In this document: in pieces, positions 9,707 to 20,164 of the stretch
Position numbering within the stretch: the stretch's first letter is position 1
Layout of the letters: each line of letters starts with the position of its first letter
Source of the DNA: Flammulina velutipes
Lineage: Eukaryota > Basidiomycota > Agaricomycetes > Agaricales > Physalacriaceae
Length of the DNA: 64,000 bases
Reading direction: 5' to 3'
Assembly (NCBI GenBank): GCA_011800155.1
Contig: CM022377.1
Coordinates: forward strand, 992,001 to 1,056,000
Notes under the pieces: model-generated
What the model was told of the DNA's origin: nothing
The model's input: the letters and a program-made list of their open reading frames with translations, nothing else
Database searches by the model: none
Position numbers and translations under genes: made by a program

Positions 9707-12580
9707 CTATAACCAGAAGGGTTGATATTCTACGCCACTCCAGCCTCTATGATTCTCGTAGCATTGCCTAAGTCCCGACAAGACACTTTTGATGGTTGGT
9801 CTCATCCTGAGGTCGTATGACAGACACGGCGCCGCGACATCCCATATATCATCAGTGAGGTCCCCTACGAGCAGACGCAATGGGGTGACTTTATCCACGA
9901 CTACCTCCTTGATGACTTGGACATCACGTTTGATTGACGGATATGGGGCCCCCCCACTGTAAATCTGACCAAGGATCAGGCAAAAAGAGCTTGGGGGTTG
10001 AGTGTGATACAAATCACCTCGACAATAGTGCAACCAAAAGAATATATATCTCTGGTGGGAAGAGCTAACTTGTGATTACCATCAGTGAAGACGCCGTCCT
10101 GACAGTCCAATACTTCTGGCGGCATCCAGCGAGTAGCTCCACTTCGCATCCTAGTAGTCGTGGGAGCTTGTGTTTCCGTGATCATTGTCAATCCAAAGTC
10201 GGCCAGACAGCAGGTATGGTTATCTTTCACAAGAATGTTGACCTGATGAATATCAATTTTCGGCGATTGAGGTATAGACAAACTACATACACCCCGTATA
10301 TCAGCGTGTATGATCTGCGGATCATGGGAATGAAGATAATCAATGCCTTCCGTGATTTGAATGAGCTAGTCTTGCTTTAGATTCATGATATCATGATGGA
10401 AAATTAGACAGACGAGCTTCAGGCGATATACCCCCGGATTTGCCTTCAAGAAATCACAAAGATTGCCGTGATTAGACCACGGAGACACCAGGCAGAGCTG
10501 GTCGGGGAAAACGTCGTGAACAATTCCTAGAAACGGATGGATCCTGGGATGTTTGAGCTGCTTCCATATAAGAGCTTCCCTTTGCAAGGCCTTTGAGCAA
10601 TGAGTGACTGTCTCGTCAACACGAGGTACTATATACCTTGAGGTCATCCTCTCGTTTGTCATAATACGACGGATTGAATGTCCGCAAGACTTTGAGGCAT
10701 ACAAGGGTTCCCGAGCCCAGACGTCCTTGCCAGATATCCTAACACATATGCAGCAAACTGTAAAAGAATGAAAGTGATACTGACTGCAAACCCCCCACGA
10801 AACAAACTATGCTTCCCTTTCTTTTTGATACCTCTGAGGATGAAAGATGACGGAACGACATCAGAGACACGAGAAACAGCCTGTAGACACTTTATTGAAG
10901 ATGCTCTCAAGGCAGGTGATGTCTCTGTCGAGTCCAATTTCTATTTTATGCATCAGTATAACTGTGATTGATAAGACAAGGGAGACAAATTGCCTCTTGG
11001 AGTATGTCAACAGTAAACTGAAAATCTTTCGTGTCGAGTTTGATGATGAGCTCCCACGGATTTGGGCACATCAACACGTCTGTTACTACTGTGCAGATAA
11101 TATCTTTTTCAATATCATCCGAGCTGAATAATGACGGTACGAGATCTGAGACTTGTGCAATTGCTCGCAGACATGCGACACATGATTTTCGAGTCGCGGA
11201 AGATGTATTGAGTGTGTAGGCCACCTGATCTTGTCAATGTCGCAGTACTGATGAAAGGTAACAACAGGACATACATCTTGTAAAATGCTGATAACGGCCT
11301 CAAGATCCTCGGTTTCCAAGTTCAGCCCGTTCATGAGTTCCCATGGCTGTTCTGTGAGCAATGCCCAGGCGACAACTTGACGAAGTTGTTCCTTTTTGTC
11401 TGAGAACGAAGAAGGGTGTGCGACTTGAGCAATGGCACGCAAACACTTGACGTATTTCACTTTATCCAGGTCCTGGGCTGGTATAAGCTGGACCGAACTA
11501 TAAGCATATCTCCGTTGTGTGAGCACAAGTACAAGCACTTGCCGTCAGTAAGATGTCAACGATGCTGTGAAAATTCTGACCATCCACAAGTTTATTTATA
11601 ACATCCCAAGGCCGTTGGAGTGTTAGCGCCCACTCAACAAGAAGGTGGTTCTCTTCTCCAGGATTGTATACTGGGGAATGAAAATCGATCCTTCGAGCAA
11701 CAACTTTTAAGCACCTGAGACACTTGGTTTGAATCTCACCCGACGTATGCCAGTCGATTTGCTAGGCCTCGCCATGAGCATCTCATGAAGAACATGATAA
11801 GAGTGTTGAATGCTTGCCGATAGTAAGAGGTGGGCAACGTGATGTGAATCCTTCAAACTCAATCTGAAGCCACCCAGAAGTTCGATGATGACCTCCCACG
11901 GCCTTGACACTGTCAGCGACCATACAATGACAATGCGAAGGGTTTCCTGAGGACTTCGACAAATTCGCCCAGCGATGCCTCGTAAGAACTGGATGATGTG
12001 GTCCTTTTTGGTCCAGAGCTCTATAACTTGCGATGTTTGCAATGTGTTCAATAGCTTGTGTGATCATCATGAACATCAGGTAAACGGAAGAAAAGTGCAA
12101 CGTTCACCTCCAGCAAGATGTCCACTGCATAAGGAAGTTGACTTTCAGAAAGTGCCAATTCCAACTGGGAGTTGTACATCGGGATATACTGCGGCCAGTA
12201 ATGACCCGTTTTATCGGCCAACACATGTTCAACGACCTCGCGGGTAGCACGCCAATAGTCGAGATATGATGGTTCGTCGTGAAATCGTACGCTAGTCTGA
12301 ACCAGGCCCACGGCTTGTAGACACTTTAGACATTTCGGTCGGATGTCGCGTGGCGTCTCGAATGACTCGAGCATCTGCTATCCATGAACTGAGTGATACA
12401 TGGTCGGATGAAGGTCATGCGCACCTCCCGTAAGACAGCAATGACTTGCTGATATTCATCTTCATCAAACTGTTCAGTTATGACCTCCCACGGATTCACC
12501 TCCAAGTCCAAGACGATCGACCTGATTGATTGACGAATTTCGTCTTTGACAACAAGTTCGCTAACCTGGGAGCTCGCCAT
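9707..12580 (-). CDS. TKL-type Ser/Thr protein kinase with exon-encoded N-terminal repeats
   Basis: Twelve exons, all introns in phase 0: 12580-12425, 12377-12108, 12054-11818, 11761-11543, 11487-11275, 11224-10994, 10940-10785, 10738-10637, 10590-10414, 10365-10291, 10242-10018 and 9964-9707; 772 residues. The kinase domain is complete: glycine-loop region LFRGGFADIWQGRLGSG, lysine in LVCLKVL, alpha-C glutamate in LQREALIWKQL, catalytic loop HADIRGVNIL, DFG in LADFGLT, GATRWMPPEV and RDIYSFGCTIVEIYSGGAPYPSI. The N-terminal half consists of five or six copies of a 70-80 residue unit, one per exon, with the pattern KCLRAIAQV...PWELI...D...VDILQE. Three introns start with GC instead of GT (donors at 11817, 11542 and 10993). 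A decayed relative is at 31040-32456. Substrate unknown; the catalytic residues suggest an active cytosolic kinase. Confidence 0.8.
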
Positions 12581-13223
12581 GGGCAGTTTGGAGCAGGTTC
12601 AGATGGATGTTCGAAGAAAGGAGGGCTGCTGTATATCATAACCGCGCAGAACATTCCGATGTATGCAATCGCCTGATTCGCCTCGGAAATGGGATGCCAG
12701 TGGGAAAATTATGTGGTGATTGCGGTCTCAGATGATTGAGACTGGCAGCGAGAACTGACAAGGCAGTACAGATTGCAGTGCTTTCCCCATCTCCGGATAC
12801 GAGGTAGTGCCATCGCTTGGATTCATTGATAGGATATGAAGCAGTCTCTAGGGATGCCGATGGAAGCGAAATGTCTACGTCGACAGCGTCGCAAGGTACT
12901 TATCAACCATACGAGGTGTCGTCGACAAGGATTACGTTTGTAAAGCTGGTACGAGCAGATGGCGTATGAATCGTAACCCGTGATTTTGTTGAGGCGGTGT
13001 TGAGGACAAGGCAGAACATGATGTGATCTGCAATTGTTCTAAGAAGCTGAAGAACGTCAGAAAGGAGAAATGCAAGTCCCAGTATACAGGGACATCTTAC
13101 TTGAATCTTACTAGTGGTAGTAGTACCACATCGTAGTAAAAATGAAGGCCGTGGGCACACGGACACCTACAAAAAGCCAAAAATACAGTTCGTTTGAAAC
13201 AGCTATTTCATACCAGCGATATC
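12581..13223. other. intergenic, nothing firm
   Basis: A minus-strand frame at 12903-13166 has a hydrophobic stretch reminiscent of fungal membrane proteins (LGLAFLLSDVLQLLRTIAD) but stops quickly and has no clear neighbouring exons. Possibly a gene relic. Confidence 0.3.
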
Positions 13224-14031
13224 TCATAGCTCGTATAGATACGCACCCATAAGCTTGGACTAAGAATACAGTCAGCACTCGGTCATCATCATAATATCTT
13301 GTCCTTACCCCCCCAACGAAACTGGACCTATCCAGCTTCTCGTTCGTCGAGCTACGTAATATCAGAGACCATGTAAACAAAAGAAATACTACACTTACTG
13401 AATGCCATCATCTCCCCTGCCCATGGGCAACAGAACAATATTCACACCAATAGTGTCTGCAAAGGTAAGTACAACAGGAATAGAGCCACCCTCCCTCGTC
13501 ATATCCTCAACCGTGTAAATCTGTCTCGTCGCCTGTTTTACCGCCTCAGAGTTCCAATGATTCATGTCAGCGACCCAAGGCTCCCCCGAGTTGACTGCCT
13601 GAACGACGAGAGTGTTCTTGCTGCCCAGCTTGGCAAACTCGGATTCGATGTAGGAGATGACGAGAGGGACGATGTTCTCGGGGGTTTGTGGGGGTACGAG
13701 ACTGTCTGGAGGTGAGTGACTGGTGGGGGGAAACAGTGAATATACGAACCGAATGCTGAAAGTACCTGTGACATTGGCGGGGATTGCAGTCTTTCCGACA
13801 GCGCTGCCCTCTATGCCGTGTAGAGACAGACTTGGTAAGCGCATTCTGCCCATCAGAACGTCATGTAGGAGATGACGAGAGGGACTACGTTCTCAGGGAT
13901 CTGTAGAGGTGAGTATGTGCGCTACTGAACAAAGATGCAAGCACCTTGGAATGGCAACGGCGTCTGCGAGACTCTGAATGAATGCCTCAGCGTTGTTGTC
14001 GATGAATAAGCAGTTCTGGAGGCTCAGGCAT
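13224..14031 (-). pseudogene. rearranged M20 dipeptidase (DUG1-like) pseudogene
   Basis: Reading leftward from 14031 one finds the first exon of the DUG1-like genes, but with a frameshift (MPEPPELL then a shifted frame, ending LADAVAIP). It is followed not by exon 2 but by a 45-bp piece like the start of exon 5 (about 13858-13905), then the end of exon 4 (from MGRMRLPSLSLHGIEG) and exons 5-7. Exons 2, 3 and most of 4 are missing, so the zinc-binding GHFDVQP and DDKGP motifs are lost. The last exon has an early TGA at 13224-13226. Best relative of the 3' part is the plus-strand gene at 26706-28426 (shared LHGIEGSAVGKTAIPANVTG). Confidence 0.8.
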
Positions 14032-14039
14032 CGTGGTGG

Positions 14040-14400
14040 TCGTCGAAGATGAAGAGTGATTGATTACATTGATGATCGGGCAGCCTGCCTTCATACCACC
14101 ACCACTGACAACGACAGATTTGGCTTTGCCTCTAGCTTCAGCGACAATTTATGGACTCTGTCGAACAACCCCGCACGCTTTCCCCTCTGCCTACGATATT
14201 TTTGAAATCTCCGCCGTCGCGTCCGATAGGCTACTCTTGGTGCACAATGTCCCGGGAGGCCTCCCTTGGACGTGCTCTGAATCGACGTCGGGCTCATTCA
14301 CTTCAATGCTATGGTAATTGTCTCTGGCCGAGAGTCCTGCGGGCCTCTCGGGTGCGCCTAGCAATGCGCTCTTCTACAACATTTGCCGTGACTCTTGTCT
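14040..14400. repeat. segmental duplicate of 30480-30830
   Basis: This stretch, just upstream of the dipeptidase pseudogene, is a diverged copy of the stretch just upstream of the intact minus-strand dipeptidase at 28749-30472. Open frames survive in both copies: plus strand starting MDSVEQ.R.LSPLPTIFLKS, and minus strand with RFQKYRRQR...LFDRVHK.SLKLEAKPNLS. The minus-strand frame has a faint MADS-box-like look (Arg/Lys-rich then LFDRVHKLS), but I cannot call it. The duplication shows that the dipeptidase locus was copied together with its promoter side. Confidence 0.65.
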
Positions 14401-14745
14401 TGACCTTGAGCAGCACGTTTCAAATATGACATGTAAGTAGTGAATGTGTAGTAAGTGCTTCTATTTACTGTTCCCTCCATCGCACCCCTCTAACGGTCTG
14501 CAGCTTCCCAGAACATATATAAATGTCTTGTCGCTATTACACAACACGACATACACCGTCTTAGCTGGTATCAACTTTTTAAGCATAATTTCCGGGCCGT
14601 CCCCAGGAAACTCTGCTTCAAATTCTATTGATCAATTTCTGGTATCCGGAGATGGGGAAAGGCACTGCAATGCGTATTGCCTACTAGTAGTCAGTTATTA
14701 TTGCCCAGCCACAATCATCAGACCCTCATCACATCCTCCGCATAA

Positions 14746-15402
14746 CATGGTTGAATGTCTTGCAATACCATGCCGAGAACAAGAAAGAGCTCCCAGTGAA
14801 TATCAAGCTCTGTTTTGAAGGCACGGAAGAGAGCGGCGACATAGGCCCCGAAGGCCTCGTCGAGAGGGAGGCTGGTTCGAGAACGTTGACTGTGTCTGCG
14901 TCGCACGTAAATTCTCGCCCACCGCTATACGGTACTTATACCTCACAGTCCGATTCCTGTTGGCTTAACGCGCGCACTCCCGCTCTTACATACGGCCTGC
15001 GTGGAATCTGCTACTGCAGGATCAATGTTTCTGGTCCTGGTTGGGATCTCCATTCTGGCGTCTTTGGTCGTACCGTCCATGAGCCCATGACCGATCTCGC
15101 ACTTCTCATGTCCAAGCTCGTGGATGTACAAGGCCGCATTCTTATCCACGGGATAAAGGAGATGGTACCCGCCGCGCTAGCCGACGAGCGTTCCGTTTAT
15201 GAGAAGATTGACTACACAATTGAAGACGTCGAAGCAGCTGCAGGCGGAAAGATCACACTCTCCTCTGACAAAGTCGACGTCCTGATGGGCAGAATACCCT
15301 CACCTAGTTCGTCTCTACATGATATAGAGGGCGCTTTCTACGGTGCTGGTGCGAAGACTGTCATTTCAGCCAAGGTCGCCGGCAAGTTCAGCATACGGTT
15401 CG
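14746..15402 (+). pseudogene. DUG1-like dipeptidase fragment (exons 3-4)
   Basis: Carries only the part from WLNVLQYHAENKK to the end of exon 4 (GKFSIR before the intron). A deletion of about 13 bases after LVEREA removes the glycine-rich link and shifts the frame. Homology resumes with NARTPALTYGLRGICYC, which is the version seen in the plus-strand gene at 26706-28426, whereas the end of the fragment (GAFYGAGAKTVI.AKVAGKFSIR) matches the minus-strand gene at 28749-30472. The fragment is thus a mosaic of both paralogues. No start, no C-terminus. Confidence 0.8.
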
Positions 15403-15865
15403 TATATTCACTGTTATAGGTGAAATCCTCACAACACTATCCCGCTCTCAGTCGTTGTCCGCGAGACATGGATTCCTCGAAGAGTTGAGTGAAGAATATC
15501 GAACCTCTGTGTGGCGAGGACATCGGAAATGTCACGATAGGGACGAGGACAAGTATTGATGTCCTCGGTTACTTGATATACCTGAAGAATACACTTGATT
15601 TGGTGGACTTTCATACGATAAAGAATATGAGGAAGAGCGTAAATTTGTCAAGTTCCTTTGAAAGACTCACTTGCTGATTCCTTATTTGCCCGGGGATATA
15701 TGATTACATTATGTTGTCGTTGCGCCACAGCTATCTCAGATTGGAAACGCAAAAATGCGGAGATAAGATTAGATTAAACCCTAATCTCGGTTTCTCGCGC
15801 ACGAGCCCTGGACTCAAGCTTGTCCCATTTGTTCCTCGTTTTTACCGTCGACGACGACGTCCGAC
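15403..15865. other. intergenic / promoter of the Sds3-like gene
   Basis: No gene seen. Immediately upstream of 15866 is a short leader without a clear TATA box. Confidence 0.4.
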
Positions 15866-18800
15866 ATGCCTGGCTCGTCGACGTCCCTTGACTCACTGAG
15901 CTCGCCGTCTCCATCGCCGTCGCCACCGCCAGATGCAACCACGAAGGCCAACGAGCCCCCGAACAGTGCTGGCCTCGATGGTGATTCAGAGCTTTCAGAA
16001 TTGACGGACGATGAGCAGGATGACAAGCCACAGAGCCCAAGCAGCAAACGAGGGCGCAATAACTCTGTCAGTCGTCGAGGCGGCTCTTCACGACGAGGAC
16101 GCACGAAAGGGAGCAGTTTGGTTCCACCCGCAATGTGGGGGTGGGCTGCTGTTGCCAAAGCGGACAGTGCTGCTGAAGAAGAGGAAGACGAGCTTGCTGG
16201 AGATATGCCGAGGCCGACGGAAGAGGAGGAGGAAGGCGACGACGACGGCGCCGATGCCAAGCAGCCACTCGAGTCCATCGTGGCGGACGATGAGCTCGAT
16301 CATTCTCGTTCCATACCACCACCATCCGCGCAATCTCTTGCCAACAACACCACCGCATCCAGCATGGCGCAGTCAGTCGTCGATATGCAGCCGGCCATGG
16401 ACCTCGTCGACCTGGCGCTAGCGATGGCCCAGCAAGACGCTTCAAATAAGGCCTCCGACCCCTCCCCGCCGAAGACGGACGGCAGCAGCAACGACATGCT
16501 CAACAGCGACGACGACGTCTCCGATGTCGAACCCAGCGCTGATGCTGATGAAAATGAGAACGAAACGGAGTCCGAGGACGAGCAGCCCAAGGAGGAGGAG
16601 GAGGAAGACGAAGAGGAGGACGATGCCAAGGCCGGCATGGACGACGACGTAGACGACGAAGAGGTCGATGTCACCGCGCCATCGCACGACGCGGTCGCTC
16701 CCATTGTCGCTGCCGCCTCTGCGTCCTCAATTATGGCGGGGTCCGCCCTCGTCGCCCCTGCGTCTCCATCTTCGACCGCAACGTCGCGTTCGCCAACACC
16801 CGCATCCTCCAGGTCGCCCTCACCTGCGCCACCGCCAAAAACACCCGCGACGATGCCCAAGTCCCTTCTCGCGCCTGCCACTGTCCCGGACCCCCCAGCC
16901 GACAACGAGGAGGAGGAGGAAGAGGACGACGAAGTCGACGAATTGGCACAGGAGGAGATTGCCCCTCCCCCGAAACGAAAAGGAAAGGGCAGGGGAAAGC
17001 AGAAGCCGGATATGCGCATCGACGTTGAAGTCGAGCGCGAGCAAGACATGGACGTTGACGGGGATTTAGAGCAGGACGACGATATGGGCGCCGAGCTAGA
17101 GTCGGACCTACAGCCTGCTCATCGTGCGGAGGCTTTGGACGTGCTTGCATCTATCGAGTTCAAGTTCGGGCGTCTACGGGAAACACTCTACGTTGAACGC
17201 ATGGAGCAGTTGGCTTGGGAGGAAAGCCTTATCTTGGATGGTACGTCTATCTTACTCTACGTTCGATGCCATTCTTAATGTGCGCAACAGGTACCCATCC
17301 CGAATTTTTGCATTATCAGAAAGAGCTCTCGAGCCGCCGCGATAAGCGTATTGATTTGGCTACGCGCAAACGCGAACTAGAAATTACCGCCATTGTCAAG
17401 AAACGACGCGTGAATGAAGCCTGTGTCTGGAGTTGGTGGAAGGTGAGGCATTCGCGTTAAAATTTTGACGCGTGCTAACGTGAAGATCAGCACGAACGAG
17501 ATCAACTTCAAACGGACCTGATTGCCGACAATAATCGCAAAAAGCGAAAGCTGGAAAGAGAGCGCCGAACTCTCGAACGCCCACAGCAAGGTCAGTGTCA
17601 CTTCTGTTGCCCAAGGGCATTCGTATTAATACAGTTTTAGTCCGACGTATACCGCTGCCTCCCATGGAAGTACCCCCAGCACCCTCACTCAAGCAGATTG
17701 CGGATTCGTTCCCGTTTCTCGATTTCCCAAACAAGCGAAGGAGGCTCGATGCCCCCTCTTCTTTTCAATACCCGGAACTCTCAACACTCTCATCTTCAGA
17801 AGTCGCAAGTGATCTCGAATTCTTGTATTCATTTCGCCGACCGCCACCCTTCGACCATCGTATCCAACCCAACCCTCATCCGACTGGCCCTTCCGGCCCG
17901 TCGTTGTATGACGCGTACTCAGCTGATAACTTCCCGCCTCGAGAGCGAATGCAGCCACCATCGACTTACTCTCTTCACGGGCCACCTCAACCACAACCCC
18001 CAATTCCGCTGCCACCTTCCGTTCCCTCGCCTGTGACTGCATTTCCTGGGTTTGGTACCAATCCTAGTCGTAATCACCACCACCACCATCCTGGCCCTGG
18101 GTCTAATACCCCCTCCATGCATAATCCTCCGGGAAATAGCATCCACGGACCTTCACCATTTGCGTCTATGGATACAGATTTACCTGGACATGGTCACTTT
18201 GGGCCGACGTCTCAGCCTCCGCCACCTCCACCACCATCTGGTTTCCACGGGCCAGGATCATCCAGGCGGTCTTCGATGTCTCCCGCGCCGAACGGTTTCG
18301 CTGGCAAGGGGAGCAGTCAGTGGATGGGTCCGGGCATGGGTATGCCTATGTTCAGTTTGGGTGGTGGCGTCTCATCTAAGGGCCCACCACCAAACGATTG
18401 GATGGGAGATCCCCGACACGAAGAGGAACTTATTCGCAGGGAACGTGAGAGGGAAAGGGAAAGAGAGAGAGACCGAGATCGTGAAAAGGTCTACGATCGA
18501 CGAGAACGGGAGAGGGAACACGCGCGCGAGCTCGAGAGGGAACATCGAGAACGAGAACATAGAGAAAGGGAGCACCGGGAGCGTGATCGCGACCGGGAAA
18601 GAGAAAGAGAAAGAGAAGGCTATCTCATGCAGCAGCAGCAACAAATGATGCACCGCCATTCGACCCATTCTCATGGTGCTTTACCTCCCCATCACCATCA
18701 CCATCGGCCTCACCACCACCACGTCGTACACCATCACCACGCCAATGTCAGTGGTCCGTCTTCAGCGGGTCCTTCCGCTCCACGCGAGTACGACCGGCCG

Positions 18801-19307
18801 AACAGTCGTTCAAACGCTGAAATGATCAATCTTCCTGCACCGAAAGCATGGAAGGGAGATGATGGGCCTTCCCGACGACCTCCTATGGGTATGGACGAAC
18901 GCGATCGGCCTGCTGCGGTGCCTTTCGCGATGGGACCTGCGCCTCCTACTCGAACGCATTCGCCTCGGGCACCCTGGAGTGCTGATGGATATCGTTCGCC
19001 TGGGCACCGATATGCCGGGCCACCGCCACCGTTGTCTTCTTCCTCCCGAGCTCCTCTCCCGAATCCCCTAACGCTATCACCGCAGACACGGACACTGCCA
19101 CCCCCTACGTCTCCTAGTCGATATCGGGATGACGTGAAGAAAATGCTGCCGTTGTCGGCTGGGCCTGACAAGAGTGGGCTGAGGATGGTGAACGACATGC
19201 GAGAAAGGGAGAGGGAGAGGGATAGAGACAAGGATCGCATGTTGGCTTCGCCTCCTCCCAGGATGGGTATACCACCGAGAGTCCCTCAGCTGGTTGACGG
19301 CTCGTAG
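15866..19307 (+). CDS. Sds3/Dep1-like subunit of the Rpd3-Sin3 histone deacetylase complex
   Basis: Four exons: 15866-17240, 17291-17442, 17491-17590 and 17641-19307, giving 1,097 residues. Residues about 445-520, built across the first three exons, form an Sds3-like domain: FKFGRLRETLYVERMEQLAWEE, then LDGTHPEFLHYQKELSSRRD and LATRKRELEITAIVKKR. This domain scaffolds Sin3 and Rpd3-type deacetylases in yeast and animals, repressing transcription by histone deacetylation. The N-terminal 440 residues are strongly acidic (SELSELTDDEQDD, runs of E and D). The C-terminal 500 residues are low complexity: Pro/His-rich, with an Arg-Glu-Arg-Asp repeat zone (about 18430-18620) and a short second RERERDRD tract near the end. 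It is much longer than yeast Sds3 (about 330 residues) because of these extensions. Nuclear. No defects. Confidence 0.82.
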
Positions 19308-20164
19308 TATCATTTCATTTTTTTTTATTCTCGTAAATCTTGTTTTCTATGAATAGTAAATACGGGCGTCTTGTATTTCTGTGCGCCACAGGATTATAAG
19401 TCCGGGCTACGGGTAAGACTCGGGCCGATGTAGCAGGTGGACATGTAGCGGATGTTTCTATAACGAGGCAAAGAGTAATAGAGTAGCGATCGAAGTGATC
19501 TGCCTCCGTGTGAGCACAAGACAAAGGCGTCGAGAATTAAGACTGCGGACTGTGAGCCGCTGAATGGATTGTTCTCGCCGTCGTGCAGCTCCTTTCAGCG
19601 TGGGAGCATCGAACTTGAATGGGAGAGGCGCGACCGAGCGCGATTCGATCAGAAAGGGAATTATGACGCGTGGGGGCCCCTGTTAGATATTTGTAGGAGG
19701 ATCAGCCGAGGAGTTTCGCGCAAAGAGTGACGTCTGAAGATCAAGGATATCAAACTAACGTTAGCCTTCTGAATCTAGAGTAGTGCTTTGAGAACAAAGG
19801 CGGTATCACAAGGTGACCTTCTAGTCGTTTGTTACGGAAGAGAACTGGGCCAGAGATGGTCCTAAAGGCGTTTGAGATCACGGATGGCGTGTCAAACAAA
19901 ACTGGGGAATGAACTGCGCGGCATATCGGAGCCGATGGGAGCAGTCCGTTTGCCACTCGATATCCAGGGCTCGCAGATAAACCCGGGCGGAATTACGAAT
20001 TGTGTGTTTTTGTATGTTTTTATGTTTGTTTTTTTCGGAAGGAGTTGTATTTCCATCGATATCCACGTTTCGCATTTATGGCCGCCTCCGAAGTCCTGTC
20101 TGTCTCTTCCGACCTGCCTCCAAACAGTCCCGCCTAGTAAAATTCGGGTTTTGCTAGGCTGAGA
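19308..20164. other. intergenic between two plus-strand regulator genes
   Basis: 3' end of the Sds3-like gene, with a T-rich tract at 19314-19327, followed by the promoter of the Zn2Cys6 gene, with a pyrimidine-rich zone at about 20090-20160. No other gene or RNA recognised. Confidence 0.4.

Noticed and set aside
16300..17049. Long antisense Ser-rich frame opposite the Sds3-like gene
   Set aside because: It is the shadow of acidic and proline-rich low-complexity coding sequence on the plus strand.
18060..18740. His-rich and Arg-Glu/Asp repeats as a separate metal-binding gene
   Set aside because: They are in frame inside the last exon of the Sds3-like gene with no internal start or promoter.
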